From Tubiluchus corallicola (taxonomy: Eukaryota; Priapulida; Priapulimorpha; Priapulimorphida; Tubiluchidae), in NCBI GenBank assembly GCA_030141605.1, contig JAQGDQ010000148.1:124001-188000 (forward strand): a DNA stretch of 64,000 nucleotides, read 5' to 3'. Shown in pieces: positions 37,180 to 50,532 of the stretch. Every line of letters begins with the position of its first letter. Within the stretch, counting starts at the first letter, position 1. A program made the position numbers and the translations under genes. The notes below the pieces were generated by a model. It was not told the origin of the DNA. It saw nothing but the letters and a program-made list of their open reading frames with translations, and ran no database searches.

Positions 37180-40100
37180 CAATGTGAACAGTAAGAAGAT
37201 GCCGATATCTATAACAGCGTTAGGGATCTTGTTGGGACTGTGCTGCTCCCTAGTGTTGGTTACTGGGCTTCTCATCGCCCGGTACCTTCACATACGGAGC
37301 AGACGCAAACAGGTCAATCTGGATCAGCATTACTCGGCCATAGGAGCTGTTAAAGTGATACCCAAGTTGAAGCTTGAATCCTCTGCGCAGGTACAATATG
37401 TTTAATTTGCTTTGAAATGTTGGCATGCTTTCAGTTTTTATGCAGCCAGACGTGTCATGAAACCAATACACTCAAATAATCCAAGCCATAAAAATGTAAA
37501 TGTGAGTGTACATTAGCAGAGCACTAGAAGAGAATAAAATAAAATAAAACAACATAGAAAATAAATGTATTTTCTGTTGGATACATAAAAATGTCTAAAA
37601 CAAAGTTATTTCCATTGTCGTCCACGTTAAAAGAAAACAAAATTGATTAAGATTTAAGCTAGTAAAAACAAGAGCAAAAGTCAGCGGATAACTTTGTGCA
37701 AAAGTTTCAAAACTTTCAAAACTTACACCAGTAATATTTAATATTATAGAGTACAAATAAATAACCATAAATGATATAACTGTAATAATTTTATAAGTGT
37801 GTTTTAGCCTGTGAAGCTGTGAAGAATGATGAGCCTGTGAAGTTATTTTTATAATCCACAATCAGGGTTAGATTAATTTTTTAAGTATTTGAAAACATTA
37901 TTTATAAGGTTATTGTACCATCCAAGTATATTTGATGAAGGTTTGCTTTGCAGCCTGCTTTTACCACTGAAAAGCCCCAATCGCCAACTTCCCCACTCCG
38001 CAAAGTCTGTACGTCACCCCGTCCAGACGACGTCTTTAGCATCATCAGTGAAGGATATGAGCCAGGGCGAAAAGGAAGTGACGGCAGTGTCTCTCGAGGA
38101 GCCGAAGGAATCATCAGATCTCATGACACCGTGGAACGCCGCAAGAGCAGTGAAAGCGAGGCCAGGCGAAGTGACACAAGCTCATCCATCAGGAGTCGCT
38201 TGTCTTCGTATGAATCTCTTCGAAGCACAAGAACAGACAGCGTAACATCAAGGTCTACGGTCGCCCCGCGGGAACGCACAGACAGCGGAGGAGCACGTAC
38301 CATTTTCCCCCCACGAGAGCGTACAGACAGCGGAGGAGCCCGCTCCAACTTCCCCCCAAGAGAGCGAACAGATAGCAGTGGGGCATCAAGATTTATGGCC
38401 TCATCACGGGAACGTACAGATAGTGGAGGCGATGATAGAAAATCCATGGAACGTGAACGTAGCCAAAGTGCCAGTAGCCACAGTGCTACAGCGGCTCAGA
38501 GGCGACGAGCGAGTGAAGCTAGTTACATCAGCAGTGGTACATATCCTGGAAGCAACGAGAGCAGAAGAAGTATAGACAGAAGAAAAAGCGGTGAACGTAG
38601 ATCAAGCTCTGCGACTAGGACACGGAGCGAATCACTGTCAGATCCCATAATTGGTGAGTAACTCTGATTAGGGCTATTGTATTACTGACTTATCAATGGT
38701 GAATTAATGTCATAAAACATATAAGTTAAGCTAATCTGTAATAGGGGCTCATATTTTGGCTCAGACAAAACGTGATAAAGTACAATGCGATACTGGAGAG
38801 CAGTTGGTGTGGCCAAATAAAAAATTATCAAGTGAAATTAATCAATTATTTTGCGTGAGTGGGATGAATACTTGATCTAAAGTGAATCGATTGCAGGTTT
38901 GATAATTTATTAGATTAATTAATTTAATGAACCAGTTAATTAGAGCGTTAATGAGTTCATTGATCGATGCTCTATATGATTTTACAAAATATTTTTCTTA
39001 TTTTTTTTGTGGCCTGTTACTGACGGCACATCCATCTAACTTAACTTATTCAAGGAAGGAAAAAATCAGACAAAGAAGAAGAAAATGGAAACTATAATCG
39101 TTTTGATTAATCAATCAAATGTTAGAGCGTATCTTAAATTGGACGGTTTCTGATATGATCAAAAATCGCACTTTAAAGTTTTGTCTTTAGAAGTTATCAA
39201 GGAATAGTAATTACAGTTACAATGTCGCTAGAACAAAACGTAAAAGGATCCTGGCGTACCAGGGAACTTTCTGTATTGAGAAATTGCTTTATCACGTTAT
39301 CAATACTTATGCTTAGTGATGACTACTAATTTGCCCCATAGTCACTTAATTTACAAAGTTGCTTCCCTACATAAGTGAGGAAGCGCACAACTATTAATAT
39401 CAGGACGCACTTTCCATGGTCGCCTAAAATTTAATTATTACAGTTAGATACAGGTGTCATGTAGTATTCTGCAGTTTGTTTTAGGTCATACCTACATAGT
39501 CTAGTTAGCATTTAATGGATTTGCCTAGAACGGAGCACTTTATTACCCATGAACTGACTGCTCTTGATTGTCCTTGATCTTTAATCATGATGGTCATAGA
39601 GGGAGGATAATGAGGAATTATGTTCAAGTTAATTGGTCTAAGCCAGATATGTGACATTATTACTTTAAATGCTTCAATACGGGCCTTTGATTTGAATACA
39701 AATTGATAACTTACAAATATTTAAGCATAAATAGTAAAGAGTTTTTCTAACATAGGCACGTTGGATATCGATCTATATCGACGGAAGCAAGACGTCATAT
39801 CACAAACTCTGGATGAGCCAGCACTGGGAAAACTGCACTTCCGCTTACGATACGATTTTGACAAATCAGACTTTGTTGTTCATCTTATAGAAGGTAATGA
39901 AATGCGACAACGTAGTAATCATAATAATGATGAGGTTTTTGTCATTAGCAGAGCTGCAGGAGTTGTTTACACCCGAGAAAAACGATTTTTTCCTTTCTCC
40001 ATAATTACTGGCCGTTTGACATTTTCAGTTGCCGCGTTGATTTTGGCTTTCTAGATTGAGGCATATGGCAGCTGTAATTCACTGTTCGCTCTAAAAGAAG

Positions 40101-43100
40101 GATCCTGAAAGAAAATTGCAATAGTTTGAATTATCACGACGTGTTTAGTATAATAATATAATTATACTAACTTAACCAGTTGGTTGATTCGCCTTTTAAT
40201 TCACGTTTGACGGTCATTGCAATTCTGATATAAAATAGCGTCAAAATCATATGAACATTTTAACTTAGTGAGCCGCCCTAACAAACAACTGAGCAGTCAA
40301 AAAAGGAAAGCAAACAAAAATGATTTTGCCACTAACGTCCATAGTTGTGGCAGGACCAGAATCTATTTCGTCAGTTGTAATCATCTAAGCAGAGATGAAC
40401 CGTCTTAACCGTCTTAACCTGCAGAACCGTCTTAACTACGATCAAATGTGTGCATTAATCGTCGTTTCTTACCGAGGTAAGTAACCAGGGGCAGTATGAT
40501 AGTTGAAACTGCAAAGGAGCGCTGCAAAGTTTTGGCAATCACTCATCCATTTACTGATCAAGTTTAGTCACTTAGGCGCATGCATTGAGCACTCCAATTC
40601 GTAGTTGTATGGAACTAATTGTTTTCATAAAAATGGACGGTGAAATATGGAACGATGACTATAGGTACACAGCTGTTGCATAAGAGACGGACTATTTATT
40701 TAAATATTATAATTTTACCTGGGGATGATAAAAAAGCTCACGCTGAAATGTCAAACTACATTGTGCTTTACATTCTAGATCATCCTAAACATCATTTAAA
40801 GCACGTTTTTCAAAACGAATTTGACCGTTTTTCTATTTTGTCATTTGTCGGTATTGTGAAATTGACCGAGGTCTGAAACCAATAACAGAACAGAGCTGGA
40901 AATCGGTCCATGGATTATGGGCCACTTGAGTCACAATTTTTCTTTGGGGCACATGGGTGTAGGTGTTCGAAATGTTCGAAATTTTATTATTTTAAGTGAG
41001 ATCTAGAATAAGAATAACTGTCTTTAAAACACATCTTTACAAAGCAGTAAAATTTTATCATAGCGTTAACTGTAGGTCTACTATGCAGAGGTCGCTGTTT
41101 CTGCCCTACGAAATCTGTGGTACATACGTATTTAGTTAATGCAGGTGTCCATTGTTTAGAAATTTGAATGGTTTTGCAGTTTTTCAGAAGCTAATACTGC
41201 AGATGTCTTCTGCAGACCTGATCATTATGGGAAAGCTCTGTTAGGGGCCTTTAGGACGTTGGTTGCTCTATAGCTGAGGGTCGTGGGTGTGAGTCAGAAT
41301 GGATTTGGGTCACGGTATCTGTTAGTCAAGTGGATGATGGGTAACACTTAATGACACATTTCCAGCCCCGTGATAGAATACTGGCGTTTGGAATCGGTTA
41401 TTAACAAAAATTACCTGCAGAATATTCATAATAAACGGTAAATATTTCTATGATTTGCTGTGAATCTGCAGTTTTGTAATGAGCTTTTTATTACAGCCCA
41501 CAATCTACGGACAGGTGATAAAGAAGGTTTCAATGATCCCTACGTAGAAATCGTTCTACATCCGGAAACTGACCGGAAGCTACGCCGCTCCTCCATACAG
41601 CGCAAAACTGTCTTTCCCGTCTACAACGAAGTCTTCAAGTTTCCCCTCACCCACGAGGAACTGCTGGAAAAAACCCTGTTTTTCTACATCTACGATTTTG
41701 ATAAGTTTTCCAGGGATGACGTCGTCGGCGAAGTCCGGGTTGACCTGAAGAAAGTTGATGTTACTTCCGACTTGGAGGTGTGGAGTGACATTCAGAAACA
41801 TACAAGAGTAAGTGTTAAGTGCCAAATTAATCATTAAGACATCAGTGCAGAAACAGTTTTTTCAAGTTGTTTTGTAATTTCGCTCAAAAACCCTCTTGTC
41901 GTTCGGGCGCCGGATTAGGAGCCTTTTGGATATACTGCATATATAGTTATTTTCTAAACAACATGTATATTTTACACAAAATTAAAATTATCTAATAGAG
42001 TTTAATAGAAGTAAATTTTGGGCATGAATAAAGTTCCGTCAGAATATTGAACAACAGTAAAAAATAGTAAAACCAATTAGCCTACACAGTTTAGCAAAAA
42101 AAAACGTTATTACCGCTATATGTTAAGATCTAGTAGAGACAAAATAACATTTATATATCTAACAAGACTGACTGAATTCAGGTCCAAGTCCGCTAGTGTA
42201 ATGTCTTGACCGTGTATATACCTGACTATACCTGGCTGAGTGTGTTTAACTTAGAAGCTGTCAATGCTTACATTTGACAATGCAATTATTACGTTTGAGC
42301 GTGATTAACCAGTATGCGTCATGCTCGAGACTAATTTGAAATTTCGTCTGCGTACTATAGTTTTGGAGTTATTTAATTCACTACTTGCAGGACAAAGCAG
42401 TTTGCTCTATTTTCACATTTTGGCTTTTGTCTCGGGTCTTTAAATGATGCCAGTTTCACCATTGTCTGAGCCACTACCCCATCTCTAGATGTTTACGCAG
42501 CAAGTTTCACGACTCTAGTTACTAAAGTTTTATGCATTTATCCATTTTGGATCTTAAAAGAACCACGGTTTTTTTAAAAGCCCAGGTACACAACTACCCT
42601 GCAATATCTAAATACATAAGAAAAAAATTGAATTTAACTCGAAGCCCAAGGTGGAGTTGAATGGCAATCGAAAAACTGACCGATGTCCAGTTTCCTTGAC
42701 CGTTTGATCGAAGTCACTGTTAAGGACCTACTCCAGGTATCTCCTCTTTGAGTTTGTGAGCTAACGTGAATTAAAAAGTGGATAACTGGGCGCCTAACAT
42801 AATGATGAAAAATCAACGTCAGGGGTGCTCTTAGATCTCCGACGCTAGCGATCGCGGATAAAAATATATTAGTAGTGCTGACTAGCGACAAAACCAGCTA
42901 ACGCGCATACCTCAATAGGTCAAGAGATGTTGTAAATATGCTCAACAAAGGTGTAGAAATAATACGCTTAAGTCACCGTTCGCTACGCCGGACTAAGTAT
43001 GGGAATAAACCAGTGCAGTGATTTGATACGCTATTACTCGCTTGTGCTACGCCCACTAGGTGAACCATTAGGAAATGACAGATAAACAAAGGAAAGTTAA

Positions 43101-46100
43101 AGAACGAGCATTAGCACTAATTGATATTAGATACCATTCTATCTTTTGCCACAAGTTCATTAAAAAGAACGCGCGTGCTTACTTCAAAGCTATCATTTAC
43201 AAAGTTCAACATCGCTTAAAGACTTGGTAAATTTACCGCGTTACTGCCAGAAGCACTTCTCCAGTACTCCTTTAGTCACGTGATCTGCAGGGCAACGAAC
43301 TATTTGTCTGTGAAGTCATCCACTTTTAGGGGCACATGAGTAGATGGCCGTTGCCGTAATTTGCGCTCTTATGCACGTGATTATCTTAAGAAAATTAGCC
43401 AATGTCTCTTCTTAATCAAGTGCTATTTAGCCCAAATGTACATGGGCAAATGTTAACATTACTATTGCTATTATAACTGCCTGTAGCATATAGGTTTGCC
43501 TCGGACACAACGGACAGCAGGTATGCGTATTTTTCCACCTGTCCCTTTTAAAGTGCCATTTGTCACGTAAAATCGGTATTTCGCCAATAGATACTGTCGT
43601 GGCGTACTGGTAAGAATGACCCTTTACCTTCTTTGTCTATCCGCTTATCCTCTGTGAGCGTCCGCAACCGTTTCTTTCATCCCAGATATTTCCTTATCCA
43701 AATTTCAATATTCTATTTCATGTTAAGTATATAAATAGCAGATTGTTGTGCATCGCATGAACAAGTAAAGCTGATAAAAATATACTGACCGATGTACATA
43801 TATCGTTATACACACTAACAGATAAACTGATATTAAATTTTAGACATTTATTTATTTGTATTTTTAGCTGTTGCTCATACTGCTAGGTACCAGAAATTGT
43901 TGAATTTTCTTTAACTGTTTTCTGCCTTTTTATTGTGCATTGTGGTTATTATATTTTGAATGTGTTTAATTGCTGTCGCTCAAAATAACGCATTAAGCAA
44001 AGACGTGAATACTTTTAATCTTCTGTTAGTTAGGAAATGCGTTTTTGGTCTGTTAGGAGAAAAGAAGCTTATTGTGGAACATCTAGGGCATTAAGAAATA
44101 CTTCAAATGGTTGTTTTTATATTGCTGGCTATTAATAACAATAAAAAATTACTTACTGCTAATGCATTTCTAATAAGGAAACTATTTTTATGATGGCCAA
44201 CTTTAGGCATACACTAGTGTAATGCTAGATGCTTACTAGTAATCTCTTACTAGATGCCAGAGTAAGAAACGTTAGGACAATGACGCATAAAAGCCTCACT
44301 AGTTCATTTATGCCAACCTTCGTTGTGCTTATAGCCACACTCTTGATGACAGAGTAAAAAAGGCAAATCTGAATCTGTAATTTCACTAATTTGGATGCAG
44401 TCTTGAACTCGAACTAACCAAGGAAGGAAATTTCTAAATCTACAAACACTTGACTACGTTCACCATCATTAGGACAACCCCAACAAGCTGCTTCCCCAGT
44501 AGTCCAAACTTTGAGCTTAACCTTACTTGATATGTGGCTGTGCATTATTGATTACACAGCAAATTAGTAAAATAACGCAAATTGCTGAGTATCTATAATT
44601 GGGATAGCTCAGGGGGACGGCAGGTATAATCATATCGCAGTTAGCTTAATCATCTCAGGTGCTTGCGGCAACAACAGCGTAAAGCTTTTGTCAACAAGTC
44701 ACGAGTATCATTTAGCTAGTGCACATTTCCCAAGCGAACATTTTATCTAAGCACTTTATACCAGTTCTCATTTCGTCAGCTCTCAGTTAATAAATGCCAC
44801 ACTTGGTCCTTGCAAAAAAGGCATGGGTAGTTTAATATTTGCCCCCATGCAGAAAGTTCCCGTTTTTTTGTTGTTATTATTGCTTTAAAGTCAACCAAAC
44901 TAATCCCTCTTCCGTGTAACATTTAGTAGCACATATTTCGTCAGAAAAGCTTCTTTGAGAACACGAAACGTACTTTACGTGATTTTTTCTTTACAAAGGT
45001 TATCTTTAATCTGCGAGAGTATGACAGCGAGATCGCTGTGTGAGTGACTGCAAAATGACGAAAAAGAACAGAATAAAATAAACTACTTTTGTTATGTCTA
45101 AAATCTAATACTGCTATTACCCTGCAGTAAGTTTTATCCATTTCGAATGTTCCTTGATTTCTAATAAGTTAGTGCAACATTATGCTGGGTGTTAACAGCT
45201 ATAAATCAGAAATTAATAAATGCAAGAGTTTATTTAAATAATAGTGATTAACGTGATGGTTAACTAAAGAAACTACATTTGAAAGGTCGTTGACAAGTCA
45301 AGACTTAAACCCGAGACGTAGTGTTTAATACGCTCTTAAACTGTCACTTGTGCACCTGTCCTTATTCTACTCAAAATTATAATCACGGGAAACTTGCGAG
45401 TTGGTAGAGTTTCAAGAGAAGCAATGAGTTGTCGAAACATAAAGCTGTTGTGTCTCAAAAAGTGTCTTCTAAGAAATTGGGTGGCCATTTCTTTCTTCAG
45501 CAACCGTGACAGTAAGTAATGAAAAATACCTTATAGGAAAAATAATTTTCACCATCATTGCTCATTGGTAATGATATTGTCCAAAAAATGGCAGTAATGA
45601 TATATTATATCAGCGCATTCACTTGAACTTTCTTAAATAGAGGTTAAGACCCTTTGTTATAATTGATGATGTAACAATCGCCCGATATTGTGATACCAAA
45701 AAATGAATGCATATCGTAATAAAAAAATCAACATATAATGTAATAAAATAACGATAATGCAATAAAATTAACTGAAAATGTAATAAAAAATTAACGCATA
45801 ACATAAGACCACAAAACGCATATTATAATAACCTGAAGTTTAAAGCATATTGTATCAGCATAATGTGATAACAAAAATTCTAACCGATAATGTAATAACT
45901 GACAAAATTAGTGTTACCTATTAAAATTTTCTTATATATAGTAAAATAAGTTTTATTTTTTGGAATATGAAGGTGGTGGGCATTAGCCATTCGACGCATT
46001 GGTATCACAACCCTCTTCATTATCAGCCCAATGAGACCATGACAGCTCCGTTACTCAACTAACCTGCTCCTTTATATTATGATGTTGTTGTTATTGTTCT

Positions 46101-49100
46101 TTCAACGATAATTTAGACTCGTCACAAATTTCTAAAAATATGCAAACAAATGTTCAGGTAACACAAAAACTATAAAGTACATAATGCATTGATAAAGCCA
46201 GTACGGTTTTGCGCGCCTTTTCACTCATTTGGCTTCGTTTTTACATACAATTTTAAGGGTGACGTAACGGTACCCGCTTCACTGTGTGTAGCGAATTTGT
46301 CGTGAATCACCGTGAATTCAATGATATTATAGCATCGTCGCAAAGTACGAAAAACTGTGATTACAATTAAATTCACAACCATTCCGGTATAGTAGTGCTA
46401 TCTATATTTTATAGCATAAGTAGTTAAAATATAAAATAATTAAGCATGTGTTTTATATTTTGTTTAAAATGGTGTAGTTTCATAATGAATCCCAAGTAAG
46501 CAGTTGCAGCAAGAGCGCCAACTGAATCCGAGCCGATTTTATATTTACCAGTTATATAATGCAGCTAAATGAGAAATATAGGGAAATATAATAGTCGAAC
46601 TTGTCCAAATTATGACTCATTTTAATACTTTTTGACGTAATGCTACACAGAGTTAAAGTCTGTATGTAACTATTGTATGCAGACACATTTCCTCTGGAAT
46701 ACTACCTACGGAATGGAAAAACTACATGAGAAGCGCCAGTTAAAATTAACTTGAAATAGTGAGGGAACGCCATTCCCGCGTATTTCCACAGCACTACGCC
46801 GCTGGTACCAAGTAACATTAATTCCGTTAGTTATTAACATTGTGTGTTGATTTTTATTACGTTATGCGTTAATTTTTCTTCTCGTTACAATGTCGGGCAT
46901 TTATTACGTTATCAGTTGTCGCACAATTTGTGACAAAATCTTTGATAGACTTATAAATCATGTGTGTGAAAAATCATGCAGTATGAACAACACTTGCGTA
47001 GATTACATTGTCCAGCCAAGCTGCTCTTACGTAAAAGTCGTTTAGGTCAAATATATACAGAATAGCGTAGTGAAATATGCTAATACATGTATGTTCGACT
47101 GGGAGGTATAAGTGTACAATGCGAATATAAGTGTATTTTAGAGTGTCACAGTGCATAAGACCATGGTAGTTAACATTTTTGTGCTTTGATCAACATATTT
47201 ATCATATCAGCATATTTCAACTACTGTTTCTTTTAGAACACCCTGTACCAAATATCATCGCCTACTCTTGCATAATGGCCATTTCTCAGGTCGACTTGCT
47301 GCACCTAGATGCAGTTGGGTGATGATTAATTGAATAAAATTGCCGGAAAACGCTAGCATTATGCGGCAATTATGAACCGTAGCGGGGGCGTAAATGCAAT
47401 TATCTCTTCAGCTTCCGCATCCTCATCTCCACGGCGACACTGAATTACTCATGATGCTGATTTGATGAAGCTGAGCGTTCGTTTTTTTGCAGATGAGGGA
47501 TGGAGTAGGAGAACTTCTCTTCTCACTGAGCTATCTCCCTTCGGCTGATCGATTAACGATCGTGGTTATGAAAGGGAAGGATTTAAAATCCGCGGATGGG
47601 ACTCAACAAGGCTGCGGTGAGTGTATTTATCTGACCGTAGACATAAAAGACAATATTAGTTGCTAAACGTTGTAGTAATAAATAATTGTAATTTTACACT
47701 GGAAAACATTGAATAAAATCAAGTAAACTAAGTTTGGAAAGTGTGTGAATGTGTACGTGTCTGTGTACAAGCGATGAACTGTGCTCCTGACATGTTCGCC
47801 ATTTAATATCCACTTTGTTGCAAATAAAGATGGTAATGTTAGTTTGATGAGGCAAAAGTTTTGCGCTTACACGTTTCGCAAATGATAAAAAACGAATGTG
47901 CGTGATTAAACCACTAAAACGTAAAGACTAATTAATTGATTAGCTTAACGATTTCAAAGATGTAGGAGTAGAATGGCGTCACCATCACGTTGGAAAAATA
48001 GCAAAGCATTAACGCAAAATAAAATAATGCAAAAGTTAACAATGATGTTCATGAATTTGTACCTGCTGCCTTAGATAATATGATAAAATATACACACTCG
48101 GCTAATTGTCACAGGTTAATCCTGGGCATCTCTGATCATAAAGTTATCGTGAGTAAATGTAGCAAGCTTTGTTGTGGCACCACATTTGTTCAGTGTCATT
48201 TGAGTTGTTCTTAAAAATAAAACAGTAAATTTCGAACATGTCGGGAAATGCACGACGGCGACAGATCTGAAATATCTGATACTAAAGTGAAATTTGTCTT
48301 TCACTTTGTTAAACATTGCAATAATTACAAATTTTGGCACCGGTAATATCACCTGTTTGCAATTTCAAACTTATGGTCACTGAATCAAAAACCATGCAAA
48401 CGACTTTTATCGTTCTGATACAGGCCTCTGCCTTTCTATAAGAAAAAGATAAAAGTAACAATAAATAAAAAGATAACTGGACGCAGTGTCAGTAATTAAT
48501 AGCTTTAGTGCCTTTAATTAACGTACAGGTTTAAATTTAATTTGTTACAACAATGTAATCAGAAGCTGGGGGTGTTTTTTGCGTGTTCTCAACATTTCTA
48601 AACAAATGCATCAACAACATCGCGCCTCTATTTTGGTTTCCTTAATCTTCTTCGATATTCTTTGCTTTTCTCGCGTAAAATTCTCGGCAAGCAAATTGCT
48701 TTCGTGTTCAGCCATTGTGCAACACAGCATCTCTCAGTCCAATTTTCTCTTCTCGGTTTTCCAAGCTGCGTTGAATGATTCAGTCTGACAAAGAGGGACT
48801 TTGCATGTATCAGCGAAGAGTAGGCGATGCTAGGGGAGAGTCCAAGCTGGGAAAACTAACATAACACCACCTGCGTCTCCCTCATTTCTCTCCTTAATTG
48901 TTATCTTCTATTCTACATATATTTCTATGGCGTAGCTAATCATCGATTGTTAAGCATGCTAACTCATTTTCTATAATTCGGGTGACCAAAATATACTCTT
49001 TTTCTTGATAAAGTGTTTAGATTGATAGGCAGGTCTTAACTGAGTGATGACACGCTTTTCTAACGCCCCTGTTTGAAGACGCCTGTCGGCGAAGCCATCA

Positions 49101-50118
49101 AAAATGACAAATATTTTCTCACAGCTGACAATATGTGTCGATAGGAACTCGAGCTGAGTCGCGTTATTTTACAATTCAGTGAACTCTCTGCAGTAAGCCA
49201 TTTAGGCTGACATTTTTGAAATAAAGTGTCAACATCAGATGTGTTGAGGAAGAATTAGCAACGACCTTCATGTAAACCAGTCTACAGATCGGTTTAACTG
49301 AAAAGTTGCCTCTTAGAATTTAAGTGAATTTTAGATAGTTTGATAATACATGAATTGCACGCTACTGCTAAAGTACAATTGCATGCCACACTCACACGAT
49401 TGTACACAATGTCGCAGGTTGACACTTGGTTTTTCCTAATTCCTATAGCCACTGGTGGGTTATAAAGCTATAGAACTACAACTACTGCATCCCTTTCACA
49501 AAACTTGTTTTATTTATTGCTATCTATACGCCATAGGAGAACTTTATAATATAACTACACTATTGCATAAAAAATGTTGCCCACATGATGCTATAGTATA
49601 TGTATATCCATCACTATCTAATCGAGATCCTTCCAAGATAACTATACCACGGTGACAGGGATGACAATGATGGAAATGACGATGACGCGATTTTAGCTTC
49701 AGTACTAACCAAATTATGACATCATCATAAGTCACCGTTTTGTTTTTACTTGCAAGATAAAATTGGACAATTGAATTCAAGCTTCAATTAGCTTATTGGT
49801 TATGTTGTTCCAGATCCGTTTGTGAAAGTCATGATGTCGATTGAAGGACGCAAGGTGAAGAAAAAGAAGACCAGTTTTCGACGGAACACGTTTAATCCGG
49901 TTTGGAACGAATCGCTAGCGTTCGTCGTTCCGCAGGACCAGTTACAAAAGGCCAGTGTGCAGGTAGTTGTATACAAACATGACTTATTGGGAAACAACGA
50001 GATTCTGGGACACTGCAATGTTGGACCAAAAGAACCTGGGAAAGGTGGTCAACATTGGACGGACATGATGCACAACTTCCGCAAAGCAGTAGCGCACTGG
50101 CATGAGCTTAATCATTAA
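37180..50118 (+). CDS. Synaptotagmin family protein, TM + Ser/Arg linker + C2A + C2B (6 visible exons)
   Basis: Exons are 37180-37390, 37954-38653, 39756-39893, 41497-41807, 47493-47616 and 49814-50118. All junctions have GT and AG and join in frame (phases 0, 1, 1, 0, 1). From the ATG at 37199 the protein is 589 residues; the exon is open upstream of it and begins after TTTTTTCAG, so an earlier coding exon is possible. Residues 5-27 form one TM helix, followed by basic HIRSRRK. Residues 65-297 are a Ser/Arg linker. C2A is about 322-447 and keeps the Ca2+ ligands D351, D357, D410, D412 and D418. C2B is about 452-580, with a polybasic KVKKKK strand (502-507) and the conserved ending HWTDMMHNFRKAVAHWHEL. 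In C2B, D482, D489, D545 and E551 are present but the first loop-3 Asp is K543. C2A and the GHCNVG segment resemble the Syt3/6/9/10 or invertebrate Syt-alpha group; subtype uncertain. Expected role: Ca2+-regulated membrane fusion. Confidence 0.9.
38262..38433 (+). repeat. In-frame 45-bp coding repeat in the synaptotagmin linker
   Basis: Within exon 2, four copies of a unit of about 15 codons encode RERTDSGG or RERTDSSG at residues 170-177, 185-192, 200-207 and 216-223. The first three are spaced exactly 45 bp apart and the fourth 48 bp. The repeat keeps frame and preserves R.R..S in every copy. Confidence 0.85.
41808..45639. other. Synaptotagmin intron 4, proximal part
   Basis: Intronic sequence between the C2A and C2B exons. 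It includes the minus-strand copy of a dispersed repeat at 42164-42247. No nested gene was recognised. Confidence 0.6.
42164..42247 (-). repeat. Dispersed repeat, copy 2 (partner at 14098-14180)
   Basis: The reverse complement matches the block at 14098-14180, including CCAGGTATAGTCAGGTA and GAATTC...CAGTCTT. It lies within synaptotagmin intron 4. Confidence 0.55.
45640..46930. mobile_element. Candidate non-autonomous element with inverted tandem-repeat ends, inside intron 4
   Basis: About 45640-45915 contains several units like ATAATGTAATAAAATTAAC with variants, preceded by GCCCGATATTGT. The reverse complement of about 46825-46930 carries the same vocabulary (GCCCGACATTGT, ATTAACGCATAACGTAATAA, AATCAACACACAATGTTAAT). 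The roughly 0.9 kb between shows no coding frame. Inverted, tandemly repetitive ends around a non-coding core suggest a foldback-like or other non-autonomous DNA transposon. Exact ends and target duplication are not resolved. Confidence 0.5.
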
Positions 50119-50282
50119 AGAAAGGTTTTGTTCTCACACCAAAATTTTTTGACTATCTACGTCAATTTGTACTCTTTCTAACGTCAAACGATTGTTGTGC
50201 GGATATTGACATTATTTTCGCTTTCCATTTTTACCTTCGCCCATCGGGAATGCCCTTTTTGCGCTTTCCTTAGTAAAAGTAT

Positions 50283-50532
50283 AATAAATAAATTAATTAA
50301 TTAATAAAATAATAATTCCTTAATAAATTATTTACTAAATGTGAACTATGCTTTACAATGGACCTTTTTATCCATAGAATGTGAGTTTGTTTTTATCTCT
50401 TATCTACAATAAACCCATTTTCCATATACAGGTATTTTTGCAACAAAATCAATTCATTCCATCGTTGTATTATACTGTACTTTTACTTTAACGATTTCGT
50501 TCGTACAACACGAATTCGAAACTGTGAATAAA
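50283..50532 (+). promoter_or_regulatory. Candidate polyadenylation signals for the synaptotagmin gene
   Basis: AATAAA occurs at 50283-50288, 50408-50413 and 50527-50532, respectively 165, 290 and 409 bp past the stop. The first lies in AT-rich simple sequence. Which is used cannot be decided from sequence alone. Confidence 0.35.
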
